From assembly GCA_964510065.1 (NCBI GenBank), contig CAZEAC010000135.1:1-6617 (forward strand): a stretch of 6,617 nt of DNA, written 5' to 3'. Numbering within the stretch: the first letter of the stretch is position 1; each line of letters starts with the position of its first letter. Below the pieces are notes generated by a model. The model worked only from the letters and a program-made list of their open reading frames with translations. It was not told where the DNA came from and did not search any database. Position numbers and translations under genes: made by a program. Shown here in pieces: positions 6,051 to 6,617 of the stretch. Origin of the DNA: CAZEAC01 sp964510065. Lineage in GTDB: Bacteria > Bdellovibrionota_C > UBA2361 > CAIXSY01.

Positions 6051-6208
6051 GGTGTGTTGGTACTTTCGATTGCAACTCTTTGTTGAGTGGTAAACCTCTA
6101 GGTGAAACCACAGAAAACCGTTAGTTGCTCCACGGCCCTCTCGTCGCCGCTCTGCAGTGGGCGGTGAATTGAAGGCCGGAAGTGAATCGATCTACCCAAT
6201 CCTGATTT

Positions 6209-6224
6209 TTCAAAGAGCTTTGAA
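6209..6224. promoter_or_regulatory. Dyad symmetry ttcaaag-ag-ctttgaa, possible operator
   Basis: Seven-base arms (6209-6215 and 6218-6224) are perfect reverse complements around two bases. The centre is too small for an RNA hairpin, so a dimeric regulator site is the likelier reading if it means anything. It is about 160 bases upstream of the vWA start. It could be chance. Confidence 0.2.
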
Positions 6225-6368
6225 GGCCGCAGCGTTTTCAGCGCAGCTTCAGCATGAATAGGTTTTCGCTCAAATTAATAGAAAATGGGTAATTAATATA
6301 TAAATGTTCAAATAATGGTCAGGAAGTGTGAACAGAATAAGTTTCGAACCGCTGTGAGGGAGATAAAA

Positions 6369-6437
6369 ATGACTTTGATCGGAGTAGCCTCGCGCGCAGA
6401 CGGGACGTCTACCGTATTCAGGCAAGGTTGTGATTAG
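6369..6437 (+). CDS. Doubtful 22-residue ORF with a good ribosome binding site
   Basis: GAGGGAG (6356-6362) lies six bases before an ATG that opens 22 codons ending in TAG. The peptide begins MTLIGVASRADG and has no recognisable feature: no membrane segment and a single Cys near the end. Only the ribosome binding site supports it. It could be a leader peptide, the decayed start of a lost gene, or chance. It would be the only plus-strand gene in the window. Confidence 0.18.
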   Translation: MTLIGVASRADGTSTVFRQGCD

Positions 6438-6492
6438 CTGTTCTCAGATCGTAGGGCATCGGAATGTTCGTAACTACTCATTGGTTCGGGTG

Positions 6493-6540
6493 ACCTGTGA
6501 ACGTGCACGTCAGGTTTGCTCGGTTAATTTTAGCTATAAT
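6493..6540 (+). promoter_or_regulatory. Dyad plus perfect -10 hexamer, possible regulated promoter
   Basis: acctg (6493-6497), the 10-base palindrome acgtgcacgt (6501-6510) and caggt (6511-6515) form a nested symmetry, interrupted by tga on the left side. A perfect TATAAT (6535-6540) follows 20 bases later, pointing right. The expected -35 position (around 6512-6517, aggttt) is poor, so promoter activity would need an activator or is absent. Confidence 0.22.
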
Positions 6541-6567
6541 TTCTGTCAGCCGTAATCTGAATGCTAA

Positions 6568-6617
6568 GGAACCTCTGAAAAACTATGCATTTCGTCTTCG
6601 CTGGCCTTTCGGCGATC
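6568..6617. mobile_element. Possible insertion-sequence end, cut by the window edge
   Basis: GGAACCTCTGAAAAACT (6568-6584) looks like the terminal inverted repeat of IS5-type elements as I remember them. It is preceded by CTAA (6564-6567), which fits the YTAR target of the IS5 group. An ATG at 6585 then stays open to the edge (MHFVFAGLSAI), but this may simply be terminal IS sequence. The other end and any transposase lie outside the window, so the call rests on the end sequence alone. Confidence 0.3.

Larger units (their letters stand above)
6051..6617. other. 567-base stretch without a substantial gene, upstream of the vWA gene
   Basis: The stretch is AT-rich in its middle (6270-6310, with attaatatataaat). 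No long open frame was found on either strand. It holds a copy of the ten bases aaaccacaga (6105-6114), shared with the right arm of the inverted repeat at 4747-4756. It also holds a direct repeat ttgaaggccg (6169-6178 and 6220-6229), two dyads, a 22-codon ORF with a good ribosome binding site, and a possible insertion-sequence end at the right edge. It must contain the vWA promoter, but I see no convincing -35/-10 pair for it on the minus strand. Confidence 0.6.

Noticed and set aside
4905..6086. A 393-codon open frame on the plus strand across the whole vWA gene, longer than the vWA frame itself
   Set aside because: The minus-strand frame encodes a clear vWA domain with a metal site. The plus-strand product has no recognisable motif, starts at a TTG without a ribosome binding site, and reads through the 13-bp hairpin. 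Long antisense frames are common opposite GC-rich genes.

Overview
The window is a bacterial chromosomal segment of moderate GC. Every confidently identified gene lies on the minus strand, so transcription runs from high to low coordinates. It holds a flagellar stator pair (motA, motB), a LemA / M48 metallopeptidase pair, a DUF423 membrane protein, a small membrane ORF in front of motA, and a stand-alone von Willebrand factor A (vWA) protein. The species cannot be named from these genes. A flagellated, Gram-negative-type bacterium is likely, because MotB has an OmpA-like peptidoglycan-binding domain and the proteobacterial-type stator residues are present. The ACCACAGAGGCACAGAGA-type inverted repeat at 4701-4780 is a kind I associate with Acidobacteriota, Verrucomicrobiota and similar environmental lineages. 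That is a weak, memory-based hint.

Layout, in the direction of transcription: (i) 6617-6051, AT-rich sequence with no substantial gene, carrying a possible insertion-sequence end at the extreme right edge, two dyad symmetries and a 22-codon ORF. (ii) 6050-4962, the vWA protein, the most GC-rich gene in the window. (iii) 4961-4563, about 400 bases without a gene, holding two hairpins just after the vWA stop, an ~80-base imperfect inverted repeat, and a sigma-28-like promoter. (iv) 4562-4341, a 73-residue membrane-anchored protein of unknown function. (v) 4236-2117, motA and motB overlapping by one base (TGATG). (vi) 2077-485, lemA then an HtpX-like M48 peptidase. (vii) 433-53, a DUF423 protein, followed by a hairpin at 24-6 that looks like a tRNA-Cys anticodon arm or a terminator stem.

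How the genes may work together: MotA and MotB form the proton-driven stator of the flagellar motor. The sigma-28-like site upstream of the small ORF would fit co-expression of that ORF with motAB as late flagellar genes. LemA and the M48 protease are a common neighbouring pair linked to membrane protein quality control. Here they start only 39 bases after motB and may be read through from it. The vWA gene is separated from this cluster by hairpins and a repeat, and it differs in base composition, so it is probably an independent unit. No clear new defence or biosynthetic system is visible. The most unusual items are the small ORF before motA, the long C-terminal tail of MotB, the vWA protein's unrecognised C-terminal half, and the inverted repeat.
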